Shown piece by piece: positions 25,076-33,690 of a stretch of DNA of 64,000 bases (positions are counted from its first letter, which is position 1; every line of letters starts with the position of its first letter). This DNA comes from Caryophanales bacterium UBA5603 (GTDB taxonomy: Bacteria; Bacillota_I; Bacilli_A; Izemoplasmatales; Hujiaoplasmataceae). Under the pieces are notes generated by a model, which was not told the DNA's origin, searched no databases, and saw nothing but the letters and a program-made list of their open reading frames with translations. Location of the stretch: assembly GCA_002424815.1 (NCBI GenBank), contig DILB01000005.1:12802-76801 (forward strand). Direction: 5' to 3'. The position numbers and the translations under genes were made by a program.

Positions 25076-26161
25076 ATGGATCAAAGAAACTGGATGGAAA
25101 AAGCGATTGAGGTTGCCCAAACTTCAGGTAGAAAGACGCCAGGGATACCTTTTATGAGTATGCTATATGTCAAAGGCGATGATTTAATTGCGACATGGAA
25201 TAACAGTCTTCATCCTGAATGTCATTTATTCTTTCAGAATTTACCGATAGGATCGGGCGGAACGTTATTTTTTCCTTATGAACCGACTAAAATCTCAGAA
25301 ATGATGTTATGGATTCTCAAGAGTGAAATAAATCAAATATTTATTAGTGTTCTCAATACCGATACTCCCTTAGAATTTGTACAGTGGGCCCAGGAGAATA
25401 AAATTGCGGTTGAATATCAGTTTTTAAAAGGTCTTGGTGAAAGATTGAATGAAATCCATTTATTTAATCGACAAGCAGATATACCTTTTATAACTCTGAG
25501 TTTTGGCATGTCTCTCGATGGGAAAATTGCGACAAGAACCGGCGATTCAAAATATATTTCTGGCAATGAATCAAGGCAATTTGTTCATCATTTAAGACAT
25601 ACACATCAATCGATTTTAGTGGGTATCAATACCATCTTGATTGATCATCCCAAACTCACAACCAGACTCAATGATTTTCAGGGTGTTGATCCTATTCGAA
25701 TCATCTTGGATTCAACTTTAAAAATTGACCTTGAAGAACCTCTCCTTCATCAAAACTCCTCGGCTTTGACTTATATTGTCACACATAGTTCAAGTGATTC
25801 AATAAAAAAACAAAAATTATTAAGAAACGGTGTCAAAATCATTGAGATGAGCGGTCCAAAATCACCGCTTGATCTTCATCAAGTATTAGCGCATCTTAAA
25901 TCAATAGGCATCGAATCTATTCTTGTAGAAGGCGGTAGTACAATCCATTTTTCATTTATAAAAGCACGATATTTCAATCGTCTTTACGCGACAATATCTC
26001 CAATTATTATCGGTGGAGAAACAGCGAAATCCGCTGTTGGCGGAGAAGGGTTTGAAACTTTAAAAGCAGCCACAAAATTAAAGTTCATCGAATGGAAACA
26101 ATGGGGCGATGATGTGATTGTTGAAGCCGTCCATCCATCTGTTCAGAAAGAAGAGGATTAA
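25076..26161 (+). CDS. RibD-like protein: intact-looking reductase domain, deaminase zinc site lost
   Basis: 361 residues from the ATG at 25076 (AGAAGG upstream; GTG at 25067 discounted). The C-terminal domain (~140-355) is a RibD/RibG reductase: ITLSFGMSLDGKIATRTGDS, RHTHQSILVGINTILIDHPKLTTRL, PIRIILDSTL and ILVEGGSTIHFSF (the NADPH-binding GG). The N-terminal ~135 residues align with the RibD deaminase: the H-x-E motif survives as HPE, but the EPC...PPC zinc cysteines are replaced by EPT and a five-residue deletion. No deamination is expected. It could reduce the ribosyl side chain of the GTP cyclohydrolase II product made by the next gene, or a related pyrimidine. Four bases separate the genes. 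Confidence 0.85.
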   Translation: MDQRNWMEKAIEVAQTSGRKTPGIPFMSMLYVKGDDLIATWNNSLHPECHLFFQNLPIGSGGTLFFPYEPTKISEMMLWILKSEINQIFISVLNTDTPLEFVQWAQENKIAVEYQFLKGLGERLNEIHLFNRQADIPFITLSFGMSLDGKIATRTGDSKYISGNESRQFVHHLRHTHQSILVGINTILIDHPKLTTRLNDFQGVDPIRIILDSTLKIDLEEPLLHQNSSALTYIVTHSSSDSIKKQKLLRNGVKIIEMSGPKSPLDLHQVLAHLKSIGIESILVEGGSTIHFSFIKARYFNRLYATISPIIIGGETAKSAVGGEGFETLKAATKLKFIEWKQWGDDVIVEAVHPSVQKEED

Positions 26162-26164
26162 AAT

Positions 26165-27361
26165 ATGATAAAATATATCACCATTGAAGAAGCATTAATT
26201 GATTTGAAAAAAGGACAAAAAATTATTGTTGTTGATGATGAGGGACTCGATAATGAGTGTCATTATATTGCTGCTGCAAAAGCAGTCATCGATCATGGAT
26301 TATTAACATCTTTTTGTCCTTATCAAACAATCCCAACCATCGTATTAGGTTATGAAAAATACGGATTAATCACAGGTGTTAAAAAAAATATTAACTTTGA
26401 ATATGATGAAGATTTTGTTAACCTCAGCGCGCGAAATCAAGAATTAGCTTCATCTGCTTTCTTGTTGGAGGCCACTCTACAAGCATTATTAAATAAAGAT
26501 GCCACCGTCGATAACTTCCGACAAGGTGGCGAATTTCAAGTGCTCTCAACCCGTCAGGGTGGCATTTTAAAACGAGCTGCCCCTGCAGAAGCGATTATCG
26601 ATCTTTGTTGGTTAGCCAATCAACCGCCTGTTGGGTTACTCTATTCATTAGTTGATGACGATGGACGATCAGTCAGTGTGGAATCACTCGCGCATTCAAA
26701 AGAAACATATCCATTATTTAAAATATCAGATTTGATTTATAATCGTCGTCAAACTGATGTTCTCATTGAGCGCGTCGCTGAAGCTAAAATGCCTACGAAA
26801 TATGGTGATTTTATGATGGTCGGATTTATCAATAAACTCAATGGTGAACATCATGTCGCTTTAGTCAAAGGCGATGTTACCTCTGATGAACCCGTGCTAA
26901 TTCGCGTTCATTCTGAATGTTTGACGGGCGATTCTTTTGGCTCACAACGCTGTGATTGCGGCGAACAATTGCACACCGCCATGCGTCGTATTGAAAAAGT
27001 CGGCCGAGGAATTATTCTTTATATGCGACAAGAAGGCCGTGGCATTGGCCTCATTAACAAGATTAGGGCTTATGCGCTTCAAGATCAGGGCCTTGATACT
27101 GTTGAAGCAAATATTGCACTAGGTTTTCCTGATGATCTTCGCGATTACGGAATTGGGGCGCAAATGTTGGTTGCTTTAGGTGTAAAACGCATGAATTTAA
27201 TGACGAATAATCCCAAAAAAATCCATGGTCTTTCTGGATATGGCATTGAGATTGTCAATCGTGTAAAAATTCAGCTAAACCATAACGAACGCAACGAATT
27301 TTACATGCGCACAAAAAAAGATAAGATGGGTCATATTCTTGATTTTAAGAAACAAAAATAA
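26165..27361 (+). CDS. ribA: RibBA-like protein: intact GTP cyclohydrolase II, degenerate DHBP synthase half
   Basis: Residues ~200-395 are GTP cyclohydrolase II, which opens GTP to the 2,5-diaminopyrimidine precursor of flavins. The zinc cysteines (ECLTGDSFGSQRCDCGEQL), the catalytic RQEGRGIGL and the DYGIGAQML block are all present. Residues 1-200 align with 3,4-dihydroxybutanone-phosphate synthase, but its catalytic residues are missing: the acidic loop DDEDRENEGD reads DDEGLDNECH, RPGHxFPL reads RQGGEFQVL, GHTEA reads APAEA (metal His gone), and the Glu of the CEIM block is Ser. So only the GTP-opening step should remain. With the RibD-like gene it gives a two-step route to a reduced diaminopyrimidine, and perhaps not to riboflavin. 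Confidence 0.9.
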   Translation: MIKYITIEEALIDLKKGQKIIVVDDEGLDNECHYIAAAKAVIDHGLLTSFCPYQTIPTIVLGYEKYGLITGVKKNINFEYDEDFVNLSARNQELASSAFLLEATLQALLNKDATVDNFRQGGEFQVLSTRQGGILKRAAPAEAIIDLCWLANQPPVGLLYSLVDDDGRSVSVESLAHSKETYPLFKISDLIYNRRQTDVLIERVAEAKMPTKYGDFMMVGFINKLNGEHHVALVKGDVTSDEPVLIRVHSECLTGDSFGSQRCDCGEQLHTAMRRIEKVGRGIILYMRQEGRGIGLINKIRAYALQDQGLDTVEANIALGFPDDLRDYGIGAQMLVALGVKRMNLMTNNPKKIHGLSGYGIEIVNRVKIQLNHNERNEFYMRTKKDKMGHILDFKKQK

Positions 27362-27391
27362 TAGACTATCCTTAAAAAAGAGTATCAATGA

Positions 27392-27421
27392 AGCCGGACC
27401 ATTTGCTTAATGTCCGGTTTT
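27392..27421 (+). terminator. Terminator after the riboflavin-type operon
   Basis: CCGGAC-c-ATT pairs with AAT-GTCCGG (one bulged C), followed by five Ts, about 30 bases past the stop. Confidence 0.75.
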
Positions 27422-27528
27422 TATAATCACAGAATACACACATCTTAGGTCTATGATGGATATAGTTTATCTCGTTTAATAATGAATTTAAAAAGGTTAA
27501 ATAAATATTATATTTTTTGGTTTATTGG

Positions 27529-27537
27529 TGATATAAT
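27529..27537 (+). promoter_or_regulatory. Extended -10 promoter of the NfeD/flotillin pair
   Basis: TGaTATAAT at 27529-27537, about 50 bases before the NfeD start; T-rich upstream region without a clear -35. Confidence 0.5.
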
Positions 27538-27585
27538 TATTTTAGATTAATGATTCAAACAATTTATTTTGAAGGGATGATCAAT

Positions 27586-28188
27586 ATGTCTTGGTGGGAT
27601 TCACTTAGTAATCTTCAACAAATTTTGTTTGTTTTGGCAACTTCTGCGACGGTTGTCATGATTATTTTTTTAATTTTGATGTTAATCGGTGGCGATGGCG
27701 CTGATTCTTTTGAAGGCGATGTCGATGTTGATGGAGACATCAGTGGTGGCGACCTCTTTAACGACGAGCCGCTTTCAGCATTCAGCGGTTTAAGAATTCT
27801 ATCTATAAGAGGGGTTTTGGCTTTTATCGCTGTTGGCGCATGGACCGCGTATGGATTCGTTGGATTTTTGACGCCTTGGTTATCCATTGCTTTGGGTGTC
27901 ATTGCTGGAATCATCGCAGCCTATTTATTAGCAGTGGCGTTTCGTGCTTCCTTAAAGCTTGAATCAACCGGTAACATCGATTACCATAACGCGATTGGTA
28001 AAAGTGGCAACGTTTATATTAAAGTCCCAAAATTGCATTCTGGAATTGGGAAAGTAACACTAACCTTACAAGAACGTTTTATAGAAGTCGATGCCATAAC
28101 ACATGAAGACATTGATTTATTAACCGGAACGGCCATCGAAGTGGTTGGTTTAGAAAATGAAACGACGCTCATCGTCAAAAAAAAGTAG
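27586..28188 (+). CDS. NfeD/YuaF-like membrane protein with OB-fold
   Basis: About 200 residues: an N-terminal helix (ILFVLATSATVVMIIFLILML), an acidic Gly/Asp-rich extracellular stretch (DGADSFEGDVDVDGD), two more helices (RGVLAFIAVGAWTAYGFVGF, LSIALGVIAGIIAAYLLAVAF) and a C-terminal soluble beta-rich OB domain with IGKSGNVYIKVP and ITHEDIDLLTGTAIEVVGLEN. This is the layout of Bacillus YuaF, the NfeD-type partner of flotillin. The ATG at 27586 (GAAGGG upstream) is chosen; the frame starts at 27550. Its place directly before the flotillin gene supports the call. Confidence 0.85.
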   Translation: MSWWDSLSNLQQILFVLATSATVVMIIFLILMLIGGDGADSFEGDVDVDGDISGGDLFNDEPLSAFSGLRILSIRGVLAFIAVGAWTAYGFVGFLTPWLSIALGVIAGIIAAYLLAVAFRASLKLESTGNIDYHNAIGKSGNVYIKVPKLHSGIGKVTLTLQERFIEVDAITHEDIDLLTGTAIEVVGLENETTLIVKKK

Positions 28189-28225
28189 AATTTCAGAATT
28201 AAAAAATAGATAAAGGAGATTATAT

Positions 28226-29668
28226 ATGAATATTATTTTTTTAGCAGCACAAGACTGGGCAGGTTTACTGATTGCCTTGTTCGTTATTTTGTTTTCCGTC
28301 TTAGTCTTTATTGTTTCCCGTATTAAAAAATGTCCCGCAGATAAAATTATGGTCGTTTATGGTAAAGTCGGTAGTAACGTCGATGGCACTAATAAATCAG
28401 CGAATTGTATCCACGGTGGGGCAAAATTCATCTATCCATTTGTTCAAGCTTATTCTTTTTTAGATTTAACACCGATTTCAATCAGTGTTGATCTTAAAAA
28501 TGCACTTTCTAGGCAAAATATCCGTATCGATGTTCCTTCCCGTTTTACCGTTGGTATTTCCACCGAAGCTGGAATTATGCAAAATGCTGCAGAACGCTTA
28601 CTTGGCCTTCAATCTAATGAAATTCAAGAACTTGCCAAAGATATTATTTTTGGTCAGTTGCGTTTAATCATCGCCACGATGGATATTGAAGAAATCAACA
28701 CCGACAGAGATAAATTTCTTGAAGCGGTCTCACGCAACGTTGAAACCGAACTCAAAAAAATAGGATTACGCTTAATCAACGTCAATGTGACAGATATCAA
28801 TGATGAATCAGGTTATATTCAAGCTTTAGGTAAAGAAGCAGCGGCTAAAGCCATCAATGATGCTAAAAAAGCCGTCGCAGAAATGAACCGCGATGGATCC
28901 ATTGGTGAAGCAAATGCAGTGAGAGATCAACGTATTCAAGTCGCTAGTGCCAACTCAACCGCCATTAAAGGCGAAGACGAATCCCTTGGATTAATTTCTC
29001 AATCCAACGCTTCTCGTCGTGAGATTGAAGCTGAAGCATTAAGAAGAGCTATGACCGCCGAAAAAATTGCGGCTGCGAAAGCCTTAGAAGATGCCTATAT
29101 CGCGGAACAAAGTGCTGAATTAGCACGTGCAAGTCGTGAAAAAGCCACTTTAGAAGCGGATGTTATCGTAAAAACGGAAATTGAGAAACAAAGACGCGTT
29201 TTACAAGCTGAAGCTGAGGCGGAAGAAATTCGCAGAAAAGCTCGAGGCGAAGCCGATGGAATCTATTCCAAAATGGAAGCTCAAGGCCGTGGTATGCTCG
29301 AAATCTTATCTAAACAAGCATCCGGGTTCCAAGATCTTGTTAAAGCGGCAGGCAATAATCCTGATGCTGCAATCAAGATGTTAATAGCTGATAAACTCGA
29401 AGCTTTAGTTAAAATTCAAGTTGAAGCCATCAAGAATCTGAAGTTTGATAAGATAACAGTATGGGATAATGGTTCTTCAAAAGACGGATCCTCAACCGCT
29501 AATTTTGCTTCATCTTTAATGAAATCCATTCCACCCATGAATGATTTGTTCAAAATGGCAGGAATGGATTTACCAAAATATTTGGGTGAAGATTTCAAAC
29601 CCATCGTTGATTTAAACCCTGAAATCAAATCAGAATCACCCGTAGAAACACCGAAAGCCAAAAAATAA
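28226..29668 (+). CDS. floT: Flotillin-like SPFH/Band 7 scaffold protein
   Basis: 480 residues: N-terminal helix (WAGLLIALFVILFSVLVFIVS), SPFH domain from CPADKIMVVYGKVG to about residue 210 (GLRLINVNVTDINDESGYIQALG), then a long Ala/Glu/Arg-rich coiled coil (residues ~210-350, repeats of EAEALRRA, KATLEADV and AEAEAEEIRRKARGEADG) and a C-terminal oligomerisation region. This matches FloT/YuaG, which organises membrane microdomains. AAAGGAG precedes the ATG. It follows the NfeD-type gene by 38 bases, the classic pairing. Confidence 0.93.
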   Translation: MNIIFLAAQDWAGLLIALFVILFSVLVFIVSRIKKCPADKIMVVYGKVGSNVDGTNKSANCIHGGAKFIYPFVQAYSFLDLTPISISVDLKNALSRQNIRIDVPSRFTVGISTEAGIMQNAAERLLGLQSNEIQELAKDIIFGQLRLIIATMDIEEINTDRDKFLEAVSRNVETELKKIGLRLINVNVTDINDESGYIQALGKEAAAKAINDAKKAVAEMNRDGSIGEANAVRDQRIQVASANSTAIKGEDESLGLISQSNASRREIEAEALRRAMTAEKIAAAKALEDAYIAEQSAELARASREKATLEADVIVKTEIEKQRRVLQAEAEAEEIRRKARGEADGIYSKMEAQGRGMLEILSKQASGFQDLVKAAGNNPDAAIKMLIADKLEALVKIQVEAIKNLKFDKITVWDNGSSKDGSSTANFASSLMKSIPPMNDLFKMAGMDLPKYLGEDFKPIVDLNPEIKSESPVETPKAKK

Positions 29669-29678
29669 AGAAATATTT

Positions 29679-29707
29679 AACGCTTCCTTTGGGGGCGTTA
29701 TTTTTTT
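29679..29707 (+). terminator. Terminator after flotillin gene
   Basis: AACGCttCC pairs with GGggGCGTT (G-T wobbles inside) followed by A and eight Ts. Confidence 0.7.
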
Positions 29708-29797
29708 AAGTGAGCAAAAAAGCATATTTATTTTATCTGTGGTATAATATAAAATTGACCGCAAATTGCGTGGAAACAATCTCTTGAAAGGTAATCG

Positions 29798-31213
29798 ATG
29801 AAAATGAGTAATGCCGATTTACTAGGAAAAACAAATGTTAAAAAAGCATTAGTCATTTTGTCTGTTCCAGCAATTTTAGGAATGATTGTCAATGCTTTAT
29901 ATAATTTTGTCGATACATTATTCGTTGCCAAAGGCGTTGGCGAACTGGCTATTGGTGGTTTAGCACTCGCCTATCCCATTCAAATGATTGCGATGGCGAT
30001 TGGATTAATGATTGGTATGGGAAGTGCTTCAATCTTTTCTCGCGCTTTTGGCAGAAAAGATTATGAAACGATGGAAACTTCGGTCAATACTGCTTTAAGG
30101 ATTGCCTTATTATCTTCGGTGGTACTATCGATTTTAGGGTTCGTTTTTTTAGATGATTTATTAATATTTTTTGGTGCTTCAGGCGATAATATCATTTACG
30201 CTGAAGATTATCTTTCTGTCATCTTAATCGGTTTAACACCACTTTCGCTTTCCATGGTCTTGAATAATTTGACTAGGGCAGAAGGCCGAGCAAAGATTGC
30301 GATGTTTTCCATGATGATCGGTACAGGTTTAAACATCGCTTTAGATCCCATTTTTATCTTTGATTGGGGATTAGGCCTCGGTGTGCGAGGGGCGGCCATT
30401 GCGACCATCATATCACAGACCGTCGCCTTTATTTTTATCTTTACGATGTCGCTGGGGGCACGTTCTACCTTAAGGATTAATTTAAAAAAATGGTTCACTG
30501 TTCATTGGAAAATGGTTAAAGAGATTACTGTTATTGGCTTCCCTTCGTTTTTGCGAAACTCCATTGGGGCGTTTATGGCAATTATCATTTATCGATTAAT
30601 AAATCAACATACCGTAGGCGACCCAGCGATTTATATCTCCATTTATGGCGTCATTAACCGTGTCATTTCATTTGTTTTCATGCCCGCTTTTGGCATTATT
30701 CAAGGGTTGACACCCATTGTTGGCTATAATTTTGGTGCGAAGAACCATCAACGCTTGAAACAAGTGATCCGCTTTTCAACAGAAATCATCATGATATATT
30801 TTATTGCAGGCTTTATTTTCATCCAAATATTTTCTGAGTCCATTTTTCGCTTGTTCAGCGAAACAAATAATTCTATTTTTATTGATTATGGTTCCGCTGC
30901 TTTTAAAACCATTTCGCTTGGATTTATTCTCGTAGGGTTTCAGATCGTCATCAGTTCGGTTTATCAAGCCGTCGGATATCCTTTTAAAGCAACCATCGTC
31001 GCAATTTCTAGACAAGTATTATTATTTATTCCTTTATCTTATCTTTTAACTTCTTTAATAGGTTTAGAAGGAATTTGGATTAGTTTTGCTATCGCGGATG
31101 CGATTAGCGGCTTGGCTGGGTTAGTGATGTTAATTTTTGAAATGCGAGCGTTGGAAAAAAGAATTCCCAAAACCATTGATTTAACTCAAGAGGTTATTGA
31201 TTTAGCCATTTAA
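29798..31213 (+). CDS. MATE-family efflux protein
   Basis: 471 residues, twelve predicted helices in two homologous halves. The family opening is VKKALVILSVPAILGMIVNALYNFVDTLFV, followed by LAYPIQMIAMAIGLMIGMGSAS; the second half repeats the pattern (SIYGVINRVISFVFMPAFGIIQGLTPIVGYNFGAKN). These are hallmarks of NorM/DinF-type cation-coupled multidrug exporters. AAAGG precedes the ATG, and TATAAT at 29743-29748 may be the promoter. Substrate unknown. Confidence 0.93.
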   Translation: MKMSNADLLGKTNVKKALVILSVPAILGMIVNALYNFVDTLFVAKGVGELAIGGLALAYPIQMIAMAIGLMIGMGSASIFSRAFGRKDYETMETSVNTALRIALLSSVVLSILGFVFLDDLLIFFGASGDNIIYAEDYLSVILIGLTPLSLSMVLNNLTRAEGRAKIAMFSMMIGTGLNIALDPIFIFDWGLGLGVRGAAIATIISQTVAFIFIFTMSLGARSTLRINLKKWFTVHWKMVKEITVIGFPSFLRNSIGAFMAIIIYRLINQHTVGDPAIYISIYGVINRVISFVFMPAFGIIQGLTPIVGYNFGAKNHQRLKQVIRFSTEIIMIYFIAGFIFIQIFSESIFRLFSETNNSIFIDYGSAAFKTISLGFILVGFQIVISSVYQAVGYPFKATIVAISRQVLLFIPLSYLLTSLIGLEGIWISFAIADAISGLAGLVMLIFEMRALEKRIPKTIDLTQEVIDLAI

Positions 31214-31235
31214 AATATATATCGACTTTGAAATG

Positions 31236-31264
31236 AACAGGTGATTGATGACCTGTTTTTTTTT
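31236..31264 (+). terminator. Terminator after the MATE gene
   Basis: AACAGGT pairs with ACCTGTT around an eight-base loop, followed by a long T run. Confidence 0.8.
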
Positions 31265-31292
31265 ACAATTTTGCCGAATTTGCAAAGGTGCA

Positions 31293-31321
31293 TTGATAAA
31301 ATCGGTAGATGGGAGTATAAT
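31293..31321 (+). promoter_or_regulatory. Upstream promoter in the MATE-opp gap
   Basis: TTGATA (31293-31298), 17-base spacer, TATAAT (31316-31321). It is one of the best promoter matches in the window, yet the next gene starts about 240 bases further on. Confidence 0.6.
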
Positions 31322-31327
31322 GACCCT

Positions 31328-31498
31328 GAAATAGACCCTATATTAATATACAAGCTGATGAGAATACTTTATTTTGTAAGTTTCAAACAATTTTTATGTT
31401 TTAAAGAAATTTTTTAATGTTGCTTAAACAAGAAAACGGCTAAAAATCTAGATGAAAAGATAATTTTTATTTATGAAAGCGTTTTTTTTGTTTTTTTT
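31328..31498 (+). ncRNA. Candidate small RNA or long opp leader
   Basis: The transcript predicted from the promoter at 31293-31321 would run into nested inverted repeats (AAAACG 31433-31438 with CGTTTT 31480-31485, enclosing TAAAAAT 31441-31447 with ATTTTTA 31463-31469) and then two eight-T tracts. That looks like a weak terminator. There is no coding frame. It could equally be a leader read through into oppB. Confidence 0.3.
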
Positions 31499-31509
31499 AC
31501 AGAAGTGAC

Positions 31510-31538
31510 TTGAAATCAAAAACTGATGTGATTATAAT
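31510..31538 (+). promoter_or_regulatory. Promoter of the opp operon
   Basis: TTGAAA (31510-31515), 17-base spacer, TATAAT (31533-31538), 29 bases before the oppB ATG at 31568. Confidence 0.75.
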
Positions 31539-31567
31539 CTATGATTAAATTGTGGGGGGATACATTA

Positions 31568-32500
31568 ATGTTTGGATACTACTTGAAAAGAATTTTTTCC
31601 GCCATCGTCACACTCTTCATCATCGCAACCTTAACTTTTTTCATGATGAGAGCGATACCTGGTGGACCTTTCACTCGGGAAAAGGCACTTCCCGATCAGA
31701 TTATTGCACAGTTAAATGCAAAATATAACTTAGATGACCCCGTCATCGTGCAATACTTGAATTATATGAAGGGAATTGCCACTTTTAATTTTGGCCCATC
31801 CTTTAGAGAACTTGGATTAACTGTCAATGATTTAATTAGACAAGGATTGCCAGGAAGCATGAAAGTAGGCATTGTGGCGGTCTTGATGATCCTCGTTTTT
31901 GGTATTCCGATGGGGATTATTTCGGCATTAAAACAAAATAAACCGATTGACTATACCGTTATGGTGCTCGCCACCATCGGTGTGACCGTTCCTAGTTTTG
32001 TTGTCGCGACGCTTTATATTTATCTCATATCTTCTAGGGTTTCATGGATTCCCATCACAGGGTTATCAAACCCGATTGCATTTATTGGACCGGCCATTGC
32101 CCTCTCTGGTTACTCGTTATCTTATGTCGCGCGGTTGACAAGATCTTCGATGCTTGAAGTTTTACGCCAAGATTACATCAGAACTGCTCGGGCAAATGGA
32201 CTTTCTGAAACGCGAGTGATCGGCAAACATGCTCTAAAAAATGCTTTAATACCCGTCGTGACTTATGTAGGTCCGATGATTGCGGCCATTTTAACAGGTT
32301 CATTCGTTGTGGAAAGAATATTCGCCATCAATGGTATTGGGCGATATTTCGTAGAAAGTGTTAGTAATCGAGATTATACAGTGATTATTGGCATGACCGT
32401 ATTTTATGCAGGGCTTTATATCTTCATGGTATTATTAGTGGACATCGCATATTCGTTTATCGATCCGCGCATTAAACTTGGAAAAAGGACCGGTGATTAG
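31568..32500 (+). CDS. oppB: Oligopeptide ABC transporter permease OppB
   Basis: A 310-residue DppB/OppB-type permease with six helices. Family features are YYLKRIFSAIVTLFIIATLTFFMMRAIPGGPF at the start, LDDPVIVQYLNYMKGI, the EAA-type loop RQDYIRTARANGLSETRVIGKHALKNALIPVV and the ending IDPRIKLG. Start is the ATG at 31568 with GGGGGGA upstream; the ATG at 31541 overlaps the -10 box and is unlikely. First gene of oppBCDFA. Confidence 0.94.
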   Translation: MFGYYLKRIFSAIVTLFIIATLTFFMMRAIPGGPFTREKALPDQIIAQLNAKYNLDDPVIVQYLNYMKGIATFNFGPSFRELGLTVNDLIRQGLPGSMKVGIVAVLMILVFGIPMGIISALKQNKPIDYTVMVLATIGVTVPSFVVATLYIYLISSRVSWIPITGLSNPIAFIGPAIALSGYSLSYVARLTRSSMLEVLRQDYIRTARANGLSETRVIGKHALKNALIPVVTYVGPMIAAILTGSFVVERIFAINGIGRYFVESVSNRDYTVIIGMTVFYAGLYIFMVLLVDIAYSFIDPRIKLGKRTGD

Positions 32501-32502
32501 GC

Positions 32503-33684
32503 ATGAGAAATCCTGAATTTGAATATGTCGATAGCTCTCGAAAAGAAAGTAAGGAACAGATTCGTAAAAGTTTAACTTATTGGAAAGATGCCTGGCGACG
32601 CTTAAAGAAAAATCGTTTAGCAATGGTTGGAATGTTCGGTGTAATCCTCATCATTTTATTTGGGGTCGTAGGACCTTGGTTTATGCCTTATAGTTATTCT
32701 GATCAAAACAATAATTTCGCCAATATTCCTCCTCGTTTAGAAATTTATTCTATTGGCAATAATGAGTATGTTTATCTTTCTAAACAATATAATTTGATTT
32801 TAGTGTCTAGTAAGGGGGAACTCATTACAAAACTAACAAGAACCAACATGGATGTCCTCAACAAGATTTACGTTTATACGTATGATGGAGAAGACATTGT
32901 TGTGGATTATTCATATCGTGCAAGAGATAACGATGATGGTATTGATATTACGGTCTCTTACAAAGGGTTGACTTCTGAGTATCCGGCTAAAACTGTAAGC
33001 AATAAAACTTATCGTTTAGGATCCGATAATTTGGGACGCGATTTGTTAACACGCGTTATGTATGGCGCCAGAATTTCATTGACAGTCGCATTTGTCGCTA
33101 CGATTGTTAATTTAGTCATCGGGGTAACCTATGGTGCTATTTCTGGGCTTGAAGGCGGTCTTGTTGATGATATCATGATGCGTATCGTCGATGTTATTAA
33201 TTCTATTCCGCTCGTATTATATGTCATTTTATTAATGGTTATTATCAATAACCGAGGGTTATGGACAATCATCATTACTTTAGGTACCGTCTATTGGGTG
33301 GGTATGGCCAGACTGGTTCGTGGCCAGGTTCTCGGCCTTAAAGAACAAGAATACGTCCTTGCCGCCCGTACCATCGGTGTTCCAAAAGCAAAGATTATTA
33401 CCAGACATTTAATTCCTAATGCCATGGGTCCCATCATTGTCTCAATGACGATGATGATTCCTTCGGCCGTCTTTACTGAATCCTTCTTAAGTTTTATCGG
33501 CTTAGGTATCAGTGCTCCTCAAGCTTCTTGGGGTACTTTGGCGAATGATGCCCTCCCCGGTCTAAGCACCTATCCTTATCAATTATTCATTCCAGCGTTC
33601 GCAATTGCGCTGACAATGTTATCATTTAACTTCTTGGGTGATGGATTAAGATCAGCCCTCGACCCAAGATTGAGGAAGGGGTAG
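32503..33684 (+). CDS. oppC: Oligopeptide ABC transporter permease OppC with enlarged extracellular loop
   Basis: 393 residues, about 90 longer than usual. The core is standard: KRLAMVGMFGVILIILFGVVGPW-like first helix (RLAMVGMFGVILIILFGVVG), HxLGTDxxGRD-type motif read here as YRLGSDNLGRDLLTRVMYGARISL, EAA loop ALKEQEYVLAARTIGVPKAKIITRHLIPN and C-terminal GDGLRSALDPRLRKG. The extra ~100 residues (from ~70 to ~165) between helix 1 and the GSDNLGRD motif lie outside the membrane and are Tyr/Asp rich. A similar enlargement is known from some Mollicutes-related transporters. It may help dock the binding protein. Confidence 0.92.
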   Translation: MRNPEFEYVDSSRKESKEQIRKSLTYWKDAWRRLKKNRLAMVGMFGVILIILFGVVGPWFMPYSYSDQNNNFANIPPRLEIYSIGNNEYVYLSKQYNLILVSSKGELITKLTRTNMDVLNKIYVYTYDGEDIVVDYSYRARDNDDGIDITVSYKGLTSEYPAKTVSNKTYRLGSDNLGRDLLTRVMYGARISLTVAFVATIVNLVIGVTYGAISGLEGGLVDDIMMRIVDVINSIPLVLYVILLMVIINNRGLWTIIITLGTVYWVGMARLVRGQVLGLKEQEYVLAARTIGVPKAKIITRHLIPNAMGPIIVSMTMMIPSAVFTESFLSFIGLGISAPQASWGTLANDALPGLSTYPYQLFIPAFAIALTMLSFNFLGDGLRSALDPRLRKG

Positions 33685-33690
33685 AATGTC

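Larger units (their letters stand above)
31214..31567 (+). other. Intergenic stretch: terminator, upstream promoter, possible RNA, opp promoter
   Basis: No protein gene of useful length is seen. From left to right it holds the MATE terminator, a strong TTGATA/TATAAT promoter, an AT-rich transcribed stretch that ends in a folded T-rich segment, and then the promoter of the opp operon. Confidence 0.6.
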
